Of a DNA stretch of 64,000 nucleotides, positions 40,076 through 50,239 are shown in pieces (position 1 is the stretch's first letter; every line of letters begins with the position of its first letter). Location of the stretch: contig JAEYYV010000155.1 of assembly GCA_023428295.1 (NCBI GenBank), positions 1 to 64,000 on the forward strand, given 5' to 3'. Origin of the DNA: Pseudomonadota bacterium. Lineage in GTDB: Bacteria > Myxococcota_A > Polyangia > Haliangiales > Haliangiaceae. The position numbers were made by a program, and so were the translations under genes. The notes beneath the pieces were generated by a model that saw only the letters and a program-made list of their open reading frames with translations, was not told where the DNA came from and ran no database searches.

Positions 40076-40999
40076 CTACTCGAAGCCTTTGCTCTTGCCG
40101 CCGTCGAGATCCATGCGACCGATGAACAACTCGAACTTCACGCGCTTGATCTTGTCCTCGTTCGCGGTGGCTTGAAGGATCTGGTACTGGACCAAGCCGA
40201 CCTCGTACAAGTTGATCTTGAACAGCGAATCACCGGCGGCCGTGAGGAACTCGAGAGCGCCGCTGAGCTGGCCGTCCTTCTCGCCTCTGCCCTTGATGTT
40301 GTCCTGGTGCCACTTCAACAGATCGCCGGAGAACGCCTCTGCGATGTGACAGACGAGGTTTGGAAACTCGATCTTCGTGGGGACCAGCTCGGGGAAGCGA
40401 TCCTGACCCGTGTACAGCTTCTTTATGCCCTGCTTGATCGTGAACGACTCGATCTTGCTGATCTTGTCGAGGTTGGAGATTCCCTCGAGGCTGAACCGGA
40501 ACTTCGACGCGACCCACGACTTCTGCTTGCGTGCGGAGACCGGCGAGAACTGCGCGCCCTCGGCCCGCTTCATCACGACCTTCTCGGGCTGGAACTTCAC
40601 CTTGATGTTCGCCGGCTCGCGCGACTGGCCGTCGAGCGTGGGGAACGTGGTCTCGAGGATGTGCGCGTCCTGGAACTCCTGGACGAACGTCTGCTTCTTG
40701 TTGAAGTTCGCGTGAAGGATCTCGCCGTTGCGCGTCTCCGACTTGTGACGCCACGAGCCCTGGATCCACTTGAAGATGTCGTACGAGCCAGCGATGCCGA
40801 AATCGATCGTGATCGGATCGTTGTCCCAGACGCCGCCGTGCTTGATGTGGAACAGCTCCGAGCCCGTCGGCTCGTCGATGACCTGCTGCTTGGGCCAGCC
40901 ACCATCGACGGACTTCAGGGTGGACGAAGTCCCACGGCCATCGAGGACCATCTCGAAGTGACCGCCCGAATAGGGACGCAGAACAGTCGGATTGGACAT
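40076..40999 (-). CDS. Orphan phage/contractile-injection tail-tube protein, duplicated fold
   Basis: The 307-residue protein has no signal peptide. It resembles T4 gp19-type tube proteins: DPITIDFGIAGSYDIFKWIQ, then LETTFPTLDGQSREPANIKV and KFQPEKVVMKRAEG. The second half repeats that pattern: FRFSLEGISNLDKISKIESF, then LVCHIAEAFSGDLLKWHQ and FKINLYEVGL ending in IKRVKFELFIGRMDL. SYDIFKWIQ and SGDLLKWHQ align, so the protein looks like a tandem duplication. No sheath, baseplate, spike or AAA+ ATPase gene is in the window. It faces the CPBP gene tail to tail, one base apart. Its partner system must be encoded elsewhere, or it has another role. Confidence 0.82.
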   Translation of the reverse strand: MSNPTVLRPYSGGHFEMVLDGRGTSSTLKSVDGGWPKQQVIDEPTGSELFHIKHGGVWDNDPITIDFGIAGSYDIFKWIQGSWRHKSETRNGEILHANFNKKQTFVQEFQDAHILETTFPTLDGQSREPANIKVKFQPEKVVMKRAEGAQFSPVSARKQKSWVASKFRFSLEGISNLDKISKIESFTIKQGIKKLYTGQDRFPELVPTKIEFPNLVCHIAEAFSGDLLKWHQDNIKGRGEKDGQLSGALEFLTAAGDSLFKINLYEVGLVQYQILQATANEDKIKRVKFELFIGRMDLDGGKSKGFE

Positions 41000-41201
41000 G
41001 TGCGAGGCCTCTACCTTATCGCGTTCCTCATACGCCCGGTGGCGCCTGGATCCCCCCGACGACCCCCCGATGAGGAGCGGCGACCCAGGACCCTCCTCGA
41101 TCCCCTCCTCGCGGGAGCCGCGGCAACCGACGTGATTCTAAGTCTTTGCCCGAGCCATAACGGGCTGGAGATCAGGCACGAGCCTTGTAGAATGAGCAGC
41201 T

Positions 41202-42758
41202 ATGAGGGTGACGGTCCTGATCCTCGTCGTGCTTGTCAGCGTTCTCGTTCCCAGCACGAGTCACGCAGAGAAGGTCCGTACGAACGCCAAAGCCAAGGTC
41301 TACAACCGCCCGGGAGAGCAGGGAAAGATCATCGTTCGGGTCAAAGAAGGCCAAACGTTGACCGTGCTCGCCAAAGACGGTCGGTGGGTGAGGGTTCGCG
41401 TGTCGGGTCGCACGGGGTACATCGTGCGCTCGTATCTGGACCTGCCGGACGATGACGACGGGATCGCGCGCAACACGCGCCGCCGCCCGTTCGTCGATGG
41501 TCGCTCGACGAAGCGCGGCTTCGGTGGCTCGGCACCCGAGGATCGAATCGCGGCGGATGCGATCGACGATCGCGACGACGGCGAGGACGACGAGGACGAC
41601 GAGCCGACTCCCGCGAAGAAGGACAAGAAGCCGGAGAAGAAGGACAAGAAGCCGAAGAAGCCCTCGAAGCCCTCGAAGCCCTCCGACGACGACGAGGACG
41701 ACGAGGAGATCGACGGCTCCGACGAAGAAGAGCCGTCCACCGAAGAAGAAGAGGAGAGGGACGAGCGCAAGCGCGCGCGCGTCTCCGAGAAGACCGTCGC
41801 GTTCTACAAGCCCGACAAGAAGAGCGAGAAGCAGTTCACGGCGACGCCCAAGGACACGCTGTTCGTGGAGAGCACGAAGGGCAAGTGGACCGAGGTCTCC
41901 GTCGAAGAAGGTGACATCGGCTGGATCCTCACCAGCAAGCTCGAGATGGACGAGGACGACGAAGACAGCGGAGGTGGCGGATCCAAAGGGCGCATCATCG
42001 ACACGCGTGCGCGTCTCGGCTTTCGCTTGATCAGCCAGACGTTGTCCTCGGCGGGCGGCGCCGCGGTGTGGCCCGATCGCTACAAGATCGGCAGCTCGTC
42101 GGTCGCCGTCTCTCTCGGCGGCACGGTGCTGTTCCCGTACAAGAAGGACTTCCTCGTCGGTGGCGCCGTCGACTACGACATGGCGTACGCGATCCCCGGC
42201 ATCTCGTTCGACCCCGACGGTGCGAACGGCCCGATGCCCGGCTCGACGACGAGCTTCGTGATGCACAACCTTCGCGTGCGAGCGGTCGGTGGCTACAACT
42301 TCCACAAGAAGAACGGCCTCGTCCTCCTCGCAAAGCTCGGCGTGCACTACGAGTCGTTCCTCGTCGCGAACAACACGGACCTCGTGAAGAACACGGCGCG
42401 TCTTCCCTCCGAGGTGATCAAGGGACCCGGCCTCGGCCTCGGCCTCGCGATTCCGCGGCTGACCGACAGAATCGGCCTCGCGGTGAACCTCGACGCGGTG
42501 CTCTTCGGCGGAAGCGTGACGCAGACGAAGAACCTCGAGGATGGCGCGGACCCGTCGGCGAAGCGCTACACGGTGAGCGGCGTCGTGAACTACAAGTACT
42601 CGGCGGGCTTCGATCTCAACTTCGGCTACGACCTGAACTACGCGGCGCTGACGTTCGGTGCGCCCATCGCGACATCGATGCGAATGCACACCGGCACCGG
42701 CGTCGCGCGCAAAGACTTGAACCACACCGTCTCCGCCGGCATCGCCAAAGCCTTCTAG
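41202..42758 (+). CDS. Secreted SH3-type/charged-linker/beta-barrel protein
   Basis: The 518-residue product has signal peptide MRVTVLILVVLVSVLVPSTSHA. It continues with a bacterial SH3-like domain (KAKVYNRPGEQGKIIVRVKE, WVRVRVSGRTGYIVRSYL), a roughly 100-residue linker of Asp/Glu blocks alternating with Lys/Pro/Ser (KDKKPEKKDKKPKKPSKPSK), and a second SH3-like domain (TVAFYKPDKKSEKQFTATPK, WTEVSVEEGDIGWI). From about residue 262 the protein is a beta-barrel-like domain of alternating strands (ARLGFRLISQTLSS through MRMHTGTGVARKD). SH3 domains that bind peptidoglycan plus a membrane barrel suggest an envelope tether. The 202-base gap before it (41000-41201) shows nothing I can name. Confidence 0.8.
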   Translation: MRVTVLILVVLVSVLVPSTSHAEKVRTNAKAKVYNRPGEQGKIIVRVKEGQTLTVLAKDGRWVRVRVSGRTGYIVRSYLDLPDDDDGIARNTRRRPFVDGRSTKRGFGGSAPEDRIAADAIDDRDDGEDDEDDEPTPAKKDKKPEKKDKKPKKPSKPSKPSDDDEDDEEIDGSDEEEPSTEEEEERDERKRARVSEKTVAFYKPDKKSEKQFTATPKDTLFVESTKGKWTEVSVEEGDIGWILTSKLEMDEDDEDSGGGGSKGRIIDTRARLGFRLISQTLSSAGGAAVWPDRYKIGSSSVAVSLGGTVLFPYKKDFLVGGAVDYDMAYAIPGISFDPDGANGPMPGSTTSFVMHNLRVRAVGGYNFHKKNGLVLLAKLGVHYESFLVANNTDLVKNTARLPSEVIKGPGLGLGLAIPRLTDRIGLAVNLDAVLFGGSVTQTKNLEDGADPSAKRYTVSGVVNYKYSAGFDLNFGYDLNYAALTFGAPIATSMRMHTGTGVARKDLNHTVSAGIAKAF

Positions 42759-42838
42759 CGGCGATCCGACATCGCGACGCCGAGACCATCGGTCGTCAAC
42801 CACCTGGCGGAGGCGAGCGCGAGTACGAGGAACTGCTG

Positions 42839-43893
<1,055 letters not shown>

Positions 43894-43897
<4 letters not shown>

Positions 43898-45060
43898 TTC
43901 GCCTCTCGCGGGATCGCGGCGGTGGGCGAGCCGATCGCCACGCCTGCGAGTGTGTGGTTCACGAGCAGCATGCCGGACTGCTCGCCGCCGGTCTCGTAGC
44001 CGATGGTCGGGTACTGCGCGTAGCAGTCGAGCAGGTCGCGCTCGATACCGCGAGAGCGCGCCTCCCAGTGCCGGCCGTGACACGAGAAGGCGATGAACGC
44101 GCCCATCGTTCCGCCGACGCGCTCGGCGGCGAGCGCGAGATCGCGGCGCGTGGTGCCGACGAGATCGCCGGGGCGCATGAGGCGAAGCACGCGACCGACC
44201 TCGATCGGAACGGCCACTTCGATCACGTTCTCGTCGACGCTGCGCATCGAGCGAACGTACGGCACGTTGTCCACGTAGCGCGCGAACGTGTGCATCGGCT
44301 GGGGCTCGTCGAGCTTGTCGCCGAGCTCGGACACCAAGTGCCGCAAGCGCTTCGCGGCAGGATAGCCGTCGAGCTCCTCGATGATGCGGCCGGTGGCGGC
44401 GGTGACCACGGTCTTGGTCTCCGTCGGCACGACGTGCGTCGATGTGACGGCCGTGACGGGTAGCTGGCTCTCGAGGAGGATCACCGCGCCCGCGTCGCGC
44501 ATCGCCTCGCCGTTGACCCAGACCGTGTCGCGCGGAGACGGGCCGATGGTCCACGTGCAACCGCCGACGAAGCGAATCTGCGGAGCGGCGGCAGCGGAGC
44601 CGATGCAAAACGCTTCCTCGTGTCCGCTCGTACCGTCGAGCACCGTGAGCGCGATGTGCTTCTGCGGATCGAGCGCGCTCGCGGTGGTGCCGAGCGCTTG
44701 CGCGGCGCGGTTGACAGCGTCGCGGCTGCGCGATAGCGCGGACTTGTGCAGCTCCGGGGCGACGCCGAGTCCGACGCGGAGCCAATCACCGTAGAAGCCG
44801 ATGCCCACCGCGCACGCGATCGACGTGATGCCGTCCTGGCCGAGCGGGATCTTTCCACCGACCACGCCAGCCGTGGTGCCGCCGATCACCGGGACGCGCA
44901 GCGCGCGATACGTGGCGGCGAGCTGGCGCGGATCGAGGCGCCAGTCGCTGAACACGAGCGCGAGCTTGAGATCGGGCGCGGCAAGTTGCTCCACGATCTG
45001 GCCTGCGACCCACGCCGCATCCATCCCCGTCACCACCGCCTGCCGCGCGATCGTCGTCAT
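43894..45060 (-). CDS. FIST-domain sensory protein
   Basis: FIST (F-box and intracellular signal transduction) proteins are thought to bind small molecules such as amino acids. The 388-residue product has FIST-N features (LALVFSDWRLDPRQLAATYR, VPVIGGTTAGVVGG, FVGGCTWTIG) and FIST-C features (TFARYVDNVPYVRSMRSVDE, VLRLMRPGDLVGTTRRDLAL, MGAFIAFSCHGRHW, IGYETGGEQSG). It has no membrane span. It precedes the soluble histidine kinase with an ATGA overlap, so the two are probably made in equal amounts and form a cytoplasmic sensor-kinase complex. Confidence 0.92.
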
Positions 45061-45122
45061 CCGACGAGCACTATAGCGCCGAAAACTTGCCCGGTTGCCG
45101 ACGATGCCTCTTCCATAAGGCC

Positions 45123-46088
45123 ATGGAGAAGACGTGCAGCGCGTGCGGGCAGATGTTCCGACCCGCCTTCGTGTTCCAGATCGCGGTGGCGCCGAGTGGG
45201 GAGCGCAGGCACTTCTGCTCGCTCGAGTGCCGCAAGGACTCGCTCGGGGCTGAGTCGTTCCGCCAGAAGCGAGCGCGCCGCATTGCCATCCTGAACCAGA
45301 AGGGCGGCACCGGAAAAACCACGACCGCCGTGAACCTCGCGGCGGGCCTGGGCGAGCGCGAGCAAGACGTGCTGCTGATCGACACGGACGCCCAAGGCAA
45401 CGTCGGCGTGTCCCTCGGCGTGAACGGCGAGAAGTCGCTGTACCACGTGCTCGTCGAGGGCGCGGATCCGACCGACGCGTGCGTCCCCGTCCGCAACCAC
45501 CTCGACGTGATCACGTCGGACTCGACGCTGGCGGCCGCGGAGATCTGGCTCGCGCGCCAGTCGGTGGAAGCGCGCAGCAAGATGCTGACGAAGCGTCTGA
45601 ACCTGATGTCGATCTCGCGTCGCTACGACTTCGTGCTGATCGACTGCGGCCCGTCGCTGAATCTCCTGAACCAGAACGCACTGTCGTACGTCGACGAGGT
45701 CATCATCCCGGTGACGTGCGACTACCTCGCGCTCGTCGGCGTGAAGCAGGTGCTTCGCACGATCAAGGACGTCGAGCGCCACCTCGGCCACGCCGTTCGC
45801 GTGAGCGCGGTGCTACCGACGTTCTACGACGGCCGTACGCGCCTCGCGCGCGAGGTCCTCGAGACGCTGCAAGGCCACTTCAAGCACAAGTGCCTCGAGC
45901 CGATCCGCCACAACACGCGCCTCGCCGAAGCACCGAGCCACAAGAAGACCATCTTCGAGTACGCGCCGGTCTCGCACGGCGCGGCTGACTACAACCGCAT
46001 CGTCGACTGGGTGCTCGCCACGACGGCGCACACCGAAGCGACCATCACTTCCACCGTCACTGCGCCCGCGCCGTCGCCGGCAGCCTGA
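45123..46088 (+). CDS. ParA/Soj-type ATPase with N-terminal zinc finger
   Basis: ParA ATPases position DNA or protein cargo through ATP-dependent, non-specific DNA binding. From ATG 45123 the 321-residue protein has Cys 5, 8, 32 and 36 (CSAC and FCSLEC), a small zinc finger of MYM/FCS type ahead of the ATPase. The deviant Walker A KGGTGKTTT (60-68), ILID-type Walker A' and B (LLIDTDAQGN, FVLIDCGPSLNLLNQN) follow. A conserved PVTCDYLALVGVKQV and a C-terminal IRHNTRLAEAPSHKK complete the fold. It leads a three-gene unit with a ribbon-helix-helix protein and a small helical protein. The added finger suggests cargo or nucleic-acid specificity. Confidence 0.93.
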   Translation: MEKTCSACGQMFRPAFVFQIAVAPSGERRHFCSLECRKDSLGAESFRQKRARRIAILNQKGGTGKTTTAVNLAAGLGEREQDVLLIDTDAQGNVGVSLGVNGEKSLYHVLVEGADPTDACVPVRNHLDVITSDSTLAAAEIWLARQSVEARSKMLTKRLNLMSISRRYDFVLIDCGPSLNLLNQNALSYVDEVIIPVTCDYLALVGVKQVLRTIKDVERHLGHAVRVSAVLPTFYDGRTRLAREVLETLQGHFKHKCLEPIRHNTRLAEAPSHKKTIFEYAPVSHGAADYNRIVDWVLATTAHTEATITSTVTAPAPSPAA

Positions 46089-46109
46089 CCGAGAAGAGGA
46101 GCCATCGAA

Positions 46110-46427
<318 letters not shown>

Positions 46428-46443
46428 CGCGTATATTGCGGGC

Positions 46444-46725
46444 GTGATCGACGATCTTCCTGCGCGCTACCACGAGTATCTCGAGCGCGTGTCGAAGGAG
46501 CTCGGCGACATCGCGGTCGGCGCCTTCGCCAAGTTCGGCGGCAAGCTGATCAAGAAGATGTCGTTCGAGGAGTTCACGCCCGCGTACCTCGAGCATGCCG
46601 AGCTCGTGAAGAGCTACTACGACAGCCTCGAGCGCGGCGACACGATCAACGATGTCGTGCTGCGCCTGATCCGCGACAAGTCCGCTGCGCTGATCCTGCC
46701 GGCGCCCGCGCTCACGAGCTACTAG
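46444..46725 (+). CDS. Small helical protein in the ParA cassette
   Basis: The 93-residue product, from GTG 46444, is mostly alpha-helical: LPARYHEYLERVSKELGDIA, FEEFTPAYLEHAELVKSYYD and INDVVLRLIRDKSAALIL. There is no signal peptide or known motif. It follows the ribbon-helix-helix gene by 16 bases and precedes a hairpin, so it is the last gene of the ParA unit. It could act as cargo or adaptor; this is inference from position only. Confidence 0.6.
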   Translation: MIDDLPARYHEYLERVSKELGDIAVGAFAKFGGKLIKKMSFEEFTPAYLEHAELVKSYYDSLERGDTINDVVLRLIRDKSAALILPAPALTSY

Positions 46726-46727
46726 CT

Positions 46728-46746
46728 CGTAGCCCTTCGGGCTACG
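46728..46746. terminator. Hairpin after the ParA cassette
   Basis: CGTAGCCC and GGGCTACG form a perfect 8-bp stem with loop TTC, beginning three bases after the stop at 46725. No T-tract follows, so it would be a non-canonical or Rho-assisted terminator or an mRNA 3'-end stabiliser. Confidence 0.6.
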
Positions 46747-46797
46747 TCTGCGACGTCTCGTACGCGCGATGCGCCGCTCGTGACGCCGAAACGACGA

Positions 46798-46816
46798 AAG
46801 CGCCCATCGGGCGCTT
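46798..46816. terminator. Second hairpin in the convergent junction
   Basis: AAGCGCCC and GGGCGCTT form an 8-bp stem around ATC. On the minus strand the stem is followed by TCGTCG and preceded by the coding end at 46856, so it sits where the histone-tail gene transcript should finish. With the stem at 46728 it makes a bidirectional stop. Confidence 0.6.
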
Positions 46817-46855
46817 CTCGTGAGTTGCTGCGCGGTCGCGAGCTACGTGTTTCGG

Positions 46856-47806
46856 TTACTTCTTCTTCTTGGTCGGCTTCGCCGGCTTCTTGGCCGGCTT
46901 GGCCGCGGGCTTCTTGGCCGCGGGCTTCTTCGCTGCTGGCTTGGCCTTCGCCGCGGGCTTCGCCGCTTTGGCCGGCTTCGCCGGTTTGGCCGGCTTCGCA
47001 GCCGCCTTTGCGGGCGCCTTTGCCGGAGCCGCCTTGGCCGGCGCCTTTGCGGGTGCCTTGGCCGGTGCCGCCTTTGCGGGCGCCGGAACCGCCTTGGCCG
47101 GAGCGGCCGGTGCGGCTGGCTTCTTACCCTTCGCCGCCTTTGCATCCGCCTTGAGCTTCTTGTTGCGCTCTTCGGCGATGTTCTGCGCGTCGTCCATGCG
47201 GGCCTGCGCTGCAGCGCGAGCCTTTTGAACGGCGGCCTCGACCTCTTGCTTGGTGCGCGGAGCGATCGCGACCGGAGCCGGCTCGGGCTTCTTTGCGCGC
47301 TTCTTCTTCTTGGCTTCGCGCGGAACCGGGATCTCGGAGATGTCCGGCATGCGCGACGCGAGGTCGCCACGGTTATGGACGAGGATGCGCGACCCGCCGT
47401 CGCGGAAGATCACCTCGACCTTGTTGTCCGGGAGCAGCTCGACGACGAAGCCGATATCGAACACCGGGTGGTGCACGACGTCGCCCTCTTCGTAGGCATC
47501 GCGGATCGAGTAGGGGCGGCAGTTGCCCAAGTCCGCTTCCGTGGCACGCGCCATGGCGTCGTCCCACGTGGCGCGCTTGGCGGAAGCCTTCTTGGCTCCC
47601 CCTTCGCCTTCACCTTCTCCTCCGTCACCACGCGGCTTGCGGTACGCGTGAACCTCGCCACAGACGACACACTGCACGCGACGGACTTCGTCCTCGTACA
47701 TGCTGATGATCGTGTGGGTCGTGTCCGCCTTGCACCTCGGAGACGGGCAATACGCCTCGGTCTCTCCACCCACCTCATCTGCGTCTTCTTCGAAGATCGA
47801 ATCCAT
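46856..47806 (-). CDS. Zinc-ribbon/Tudor-like protein with histone-H1-like tail
   Basis: The product is 316 residues from ATG 47806; AAGAGG stands six bases before this ATG, so it is preferred over GTG 47836. The N-terminus has four Cys (CPSPRCKAD and CVVCGEVHAY) of a zinc ribbon. Residues about 105-150 (RDAYEEGDVVHHPVFDIGFV then VEVIFRDGGSRILVHNR) resemble the Tudor/CarD-like domain of UvrD C-termini. A Lys/Arg patch and a coiled helix (KQEVEAAVQKARAAAQARMD) lead to a C-terminal 120-residue tail of Ala/Lys/Pro repeats (KAAPAKAPAKAPAK), the histone H1 pattern. It probably binds DNA or RNA polymerase. Confidence 0.82.
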   Translation of the reverse strand: MDSIFEEDADEVGGETEAYCPSPRCKADTTHTIISMYEDEVRRVQCVVCGEVHAYRKPRGDGGEGEGEGGAKKASAKRATWDDAMARATEADLGNCRPYSIRDAYEEGDVVHHPVFDIGFVVELLPDNKVEVIFRDGGSRILVHNRGDLASRMPDISEIPVPREAKKKKRAKKPEPAPVAIAPRTKQEVEAAVQKARAAAQARMDDAQNIAEERNKKLKADAKAAKGKKPAAPAAPAKAVPAPAKAAPAKAPAKAPAKAAPAKAPAKAAAKPAKPAKPAKAAKPAAKAKPAAKKPAAKKPAAKPAKKPAKPTKKKK

Positions 47807-47856
47807 CGGTCGCCTCTTCGCGGGGACAAAGTCCACTAACTAATTGAAATGAGAAG

Positions 47857-47877
47857 CAATCCGTCTAGTCCGGATTG
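47857..47877. promoter_or_regulatory. Inverted repeat in a divergent promoter region
   Basis: CAATCCG (47857-47863) and CGGATTG (47871-47877) are perfect reverse complements around seven bases. They lie between the H1-tail gene and the histidine kinase gene, in a 140-base divergent gap that is AT-richer than its surroundings. A smaller dyad, GCTAG-CAAC-CTAGC, is at 47918-47931. Either may be an operator for one or both genes, possibly for the adjacent PhoB-like regulator. Confidence 0.45.
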
Positions 47878-47946
47878 ATCCTACCTCTCAGATGCCGTCT
47901 AACACGTAAACCTGTGAGCTAGCAACCTAGCGGCCTTACTAGTGTT

Positions 47947-49512
47947 ATGGACATGGCAGGATTTTCGAGCGTGCGCCGCGTCCTCCTGCTGAATGCCTTG
48001 ATCTTCGCGGTGTTGGCCGCGGCGATCGCTCTTGCCTATTACAGCTTCAGCTACACGAACGAGGACAATTCGCGAGAACGCGCGCTCGTGCTGATGCGCG
48101 AGCTCGCCGAAGAGAAGGTCCTGAACATCGAGTCGTGGATCGACGAGAACGACCGCAAGCTGCTGCGCGAGGTGCAGATCGATCCGATGTCGGATCTGCA
48201 GTCGCTCATGCGTACGACCGGCGCGGGCGCCGCGAGCGTGTTCGTCTTGGATTCGGAGAAGAGGTTGATGCCCAACGGGGTCGTGGGCCGCTCGAACGAG
48301 CTGACCGCGTACTTCACGAGCACGATCTTGCCGCAGCTCGATCTCGATAAAGAGAAGGTCGGCGATCGCGGCTGGCAGTACCTGCGCGAGAAGACCAAGC
48401 AGGGCGAGCCGGCCGGCCGCTGGTACTTGTTCTCGTTCATGAAGCGTCTGTCGGGAGACAAGACGTTCTACGTGGTGATCGAGGATGACCCGAACCACTT
48501 GGTCGGCCGCTTGTTCCCGCAGTTCTTCGCGATCTCGAACAGCCCGCGCCTCTACCAGGTCGTCGACGAGAACGACAACCCCGTGTTCGGCGCTCCGTTC
48601 ACCGAGGCGCCGGACGACCTCGTGGTGGAGCGCGAGTTCAAGCTGACCGTCGTCGGCTGGAAGCTGCGGGTCACGCAGAAGGACGTCGCCGACGCGGACG
48701 TCTTGCGCCGCAAGCGCGTGCTGAACTCGGTGCTGATCGGCGGCGCCGTGACGATCATCCTCGTCGGGCTCGGCGTGCTCGTCTTCGCGATCCGTCGCGA
48801 GCGACGCCTGAACGAGCTGAAGTCCGAGTTCATCTCCAACGTGAGCCACGAGCTCAAGACGCCGCTGTCGATCATCTCCATGTTCGGCGAGATGCTCGCG
48901 CTCGGCCGCACGAAGAGCCCCGAGCAGGCGCACGAGTATGCGGAGATCATCTGGCGCGAGAGTGTCCGGCTCGGGCGCTTGATCGATAACGTCCTCGACT
49001 TCGCGAAGATCGAGCGCGGCATGGGCGTCTACGAGTTCGCCGAGACCGACATCGGCGAGGTCGTGGATCGCGCGGTCGAGCTCTCGCAGCGCCGCGTGCT
49101 CGCCGCCGACATGACGCTCGAGACCGACCTCGCATCGCCCGAGGATCTTCCGCCCGTGCAGCTCGACGCGAACGCGTTCACGCTCGCCGTGCTGAACCTC
49201 ATCGACAACGCGGTGAAGTACGCGGCCGACGGCAAGAAGATCAAGCTTTCGCTCAAGCGCGACGGCGAGCGCATCGTCGTCGGCGTGCAGGATTGGGGAC
49301 CGGGCATCGAGCTGATCGAGCAGGACCGCATCTTCGAGCGGTTCTATCGAGCGAAGGCGATCCGGCTAAAGCCCATCCGCGGGTCGGGCATCGGCCTCGC
49401 GCTGGTGCAGCACATCGCGCGCGCGCACGGCGGCGAGGCATTTGTCGAGAGCAAGGTCGGCGAGGGCGCCACGTTCAGCATGGCGATCCCCGTTGGTGGT
49501 AAGACTTCGTAG
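47947..49512 (+). CDS. Membrane histidine kinase, PhoR-like
   Basis: The 521-residue protein has two membrane spans: VLLLNALIFAVLAAAIALAY and, near residue 265, LIGGAVTIILVGLGVLVFAI. A roughly 210-residue extracytoplasmic sensor lies between. The catalytic part has the H-box FISNVSHELKTPLSIISMFG with the phospho-His, N-box LNLIDNAVKYA, G1 QDWGPGI, F-box IFERFYRA and G2 GSGIGLALVQHIARAHGG. It has no HAMP or PAS domain. The response regulator gene begins seven bases after its stop, making a two-component pair. The signal is unknown. Confidence 0.93.
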   Translation: MDMAGFSSVRRVLLLNALIFAVLAAAIALAYYSFSYTNEDNSRERALVLMRELAEEKVLNIESWIDENDRKLLREVQIDPMSDLQSLMRTTGAGAASVFVLDSEKRLMPNGVVGRSNELTAYFTSTILPQLDLDKEKVGDRGWQYLREKTKQGEPAGRWYLFSFMKRLSGDKTFYVVIEDDPNHLVGRLFPQFFAISNSPRLYQVVDENDNPVFGAPFTEAPDDLVVEREFKLTVVGWKLRVTQKDVADADVLRRKRVLNSVLIGGAVTIILVGLGVLVFAIRRERRLNELKSEFISNVSHELKTPLSIISMFGEMLALGRTKSPEQAHEYAEIIWRESVRLGRLIDNVLDFAKIERGMGVYEFAETDIGEVVDRAVELSQRRVLAADMTLETDLASPEDLPPVQLDANAFTLAVLNLIDNAVKYAADGKKIKLSLKRDGERIVVGVQDWGPGIELIEQDRIFERFYRAKAIRLKPIRGSGIGLALVQHIARAHGGEAFVESKVGEGATFSMAIPVGGKTS

Positions 49513-49518
49513 CGAACC

Positions 49519-50226
49519 GTGAGTGACGACGACGAGAGCACCCGCAAGCGCATCCTGGTGATCGAGGACGAGCCGGACATCGTGCGCGGTCTGCGCGATG
49601 CGCTCCAGTTCGAGGGCTTCGAAGTGGAGGCGAAGGGCACGGGAGCCGAAGGGCTCGCCGCGGCCATGGATTGGGCGCCCGACTGCGTGCTCCTCGATCT
49701 GATGCTGCCCGACGACAACGGCTATCGCGTGTGCGAGACGCTTCGCCAGCGCGACGAGACAGTGCCGATCATCATCCTCACCGCGAAGGCGCAGGAGACC
49801 GACAAGATCCGCGGGCTCGACGCGGGCGCCGACGACTACGTGACCAAGCCGTTCTCCGTCGCGGAGCTCATCGCGCGCATCAACGCCATCTTCCGGCGGC
49901 AAGCGCGGCTCGTCTCGCACACCGACGAGACCTTCGCGATCGGGGCGTGGACCATCAACGCGCGCAAGCACACCATGGCAAAGGGCCGGACGAGCAAGCG
50001 CCTCACGTTCTACGAGCTCGAGGTGCTGAAGCTGTTGCGCGAGCGCTCGGAGGAGACCGTCTCGCGCGACGAGCTGCTCGAGAAGGTGTGGGGCATCCAG
50101 GCGTCGCCGACGAGCCGCACCGTCGACAACTTCATCGTGAAGCTGCGCCGCAAGCTCGAAGAAGATCAGAAGTCGCCGCGCCACATCCTCACGGTGTACG
50201 GCCTCGGCTACAAGCTCGTCCCGTAG
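49519..50226 (+). CDS. OmpR/PhoB-type response regulator
   Basis: From GTG 49519 the 235-residue protein begins with a receiver domain: the acidic pair in VIEDEPD, the phospho-Asp 60 in VLLDLMLPDDNGY, the Thr in IIILTAKAQETD and the Lys in YVTKPFSVAEL. A winged-helix DNA-binding domain of the Trans_reg_C type follows (FAIGAWTINARKHTMAKG, LTFYELEVLKLLRERSEE, IQASPTSRTVDNFIVKLRRK, LTVYGLGYKLVP). It is the partner of the preceding kinase. Its stop is 13 bases from the convergent lipoprotein stop. Confidence 0.95.
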   Translation: MSDDDESTRKRILVIEDEPDIVRGLRDALQFEGFEVEAKGTGAEGLAAAMDWAPDCVLLDLMLPDDNGYRVCETLRQRDETVPIIILTAKAQETDKIRGLDAGADDYVTKPFSVAELIARINAIFRRQARLVSHTDETFAIGAWTINARKHTMAKGRTSKRLTFYELEVLKLLRERSEETVSRDELLEKVWGIQASPTSRTVDNFIVKLRRKLEEDQKSPRHILTVYGLGYKLVP

Positions 50227-50239
50227 CGCCTGGCGCCGC

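Noticed and set aside
41000..41201. Possible small gene in the gap before the SH3/barrel gene
   Set aside because: No frame with a ribosome site and normal codon use; short open stretches overlap the tail-tube start on the other strand.
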